In this document: piece by piece, positions 6,053 to 6,088 of the stretch
How the letters are laid out: each line of letters starts with the position of its first letter
Position numbering within the stretch: position 1 is the stretch's first letter
Assembly (NCBI GenBank): GCA_029939815.1
Contig: JAOZSF010000129.1
Location: 1 to 6,088 of the forward strand
DNA from: a bacterium
GTDB lineage: Bacteria; Auribacterota; UBA3054; B51-G9
Direction of reading: 5' to 3'
Length of the DNA stretch: 6,088 nt
Program-made: the position numbers and the translations under genes
Notes under the pieces: model-generated
Told to the model about the DNA's origin: nothing
The model's database searches: none
What the model saw: only the letters and a program-made list of their open reading frames with translations

Positions 6053-6088
6053 AATTCATGAATAAAATTAAATAACTTACTTTTAAAC

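Noticed and set aside
1..6088. Defence system, mobile element, CRISPR or biosynthetic cluster
   Set aside because: No nuclease, transposase, integrase, repeat-spacer array or linked enzyme set is visible. The five genes read as ordinary chromosomal genes.

Overview
This is a 6.1 kb stretch of an AT-rich bacterial chromosome holding five protein-coding genes. I see no RNA gene, CRISPR array, insertion sequence or phage gene. Three traits hint at the host. A GH78-type (alpha-L-rhamnosidase superfamily) enzyme carries the divergent DCPYFEQ/GDTR motif. A secreted HEAT-repeat protein ends in a WxxWW tail of a kind often seen in Planctomycetes/Lentisphaerae-type bacteria. The phosphoglycerate mutase is of the long, plant-like form. 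None of the five starts has a convincing Shine-Dalgarno sequence. Two of the promoters have a perfect TGnTATAAT extended -10 rather than the Bacteroidota TAnnTTTG box. My best guess is a PVC-group bacterium such as Lentisphaerota or Kiritimatiellota, inferred from memory of these families and not proven.

Layout, left to right. At 1-2382 (minus) lies a complete 793-residue GH78-like glycoside hydrolase without a signal peptide. At 2449-2775 (minus), upstream of it in the same direction, lies a small stand-alone NIF3/YqfO-like protein. The two genes are 66 bp apart with a hairpin between them and may share transcription from an extended -10 promoter at 2810-2818. A 320-350 bp AT-rich intergenic region follows (2776-3130), with divergent promoter signals and inverted repeats. 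At 3131-3757 (plus) lies a secreted HEAT-repeat protein. It converges, with a 2-bp gap, on a four-helix membrane protein at 3760-4164 (minus) that looks like two tandem YjeT/DUF2065-type hairpins. A 145-bp spacer with short tandem and inverted AATTAGG repeats separates that gene from gpmI at 4310-6004 (minus), the glycolytic cofactor-independent phosphoglycerate mutase. gpmI has its own extended -10 promoter at 6044-6052.

The genes do not make an obvious pathway. gpmI is central carbon metabolism, the GH78-like enzyme fits rhamnoside/plant or algal glycan use, and the rest are small proteins of unknown role. I looked for a new multi-gene system and did not find one. The points worth a second look are the membrane protein's internal duplication, the plant-like mutase, the shared promoter signature with SD-less starts, and the intergenic repeats.
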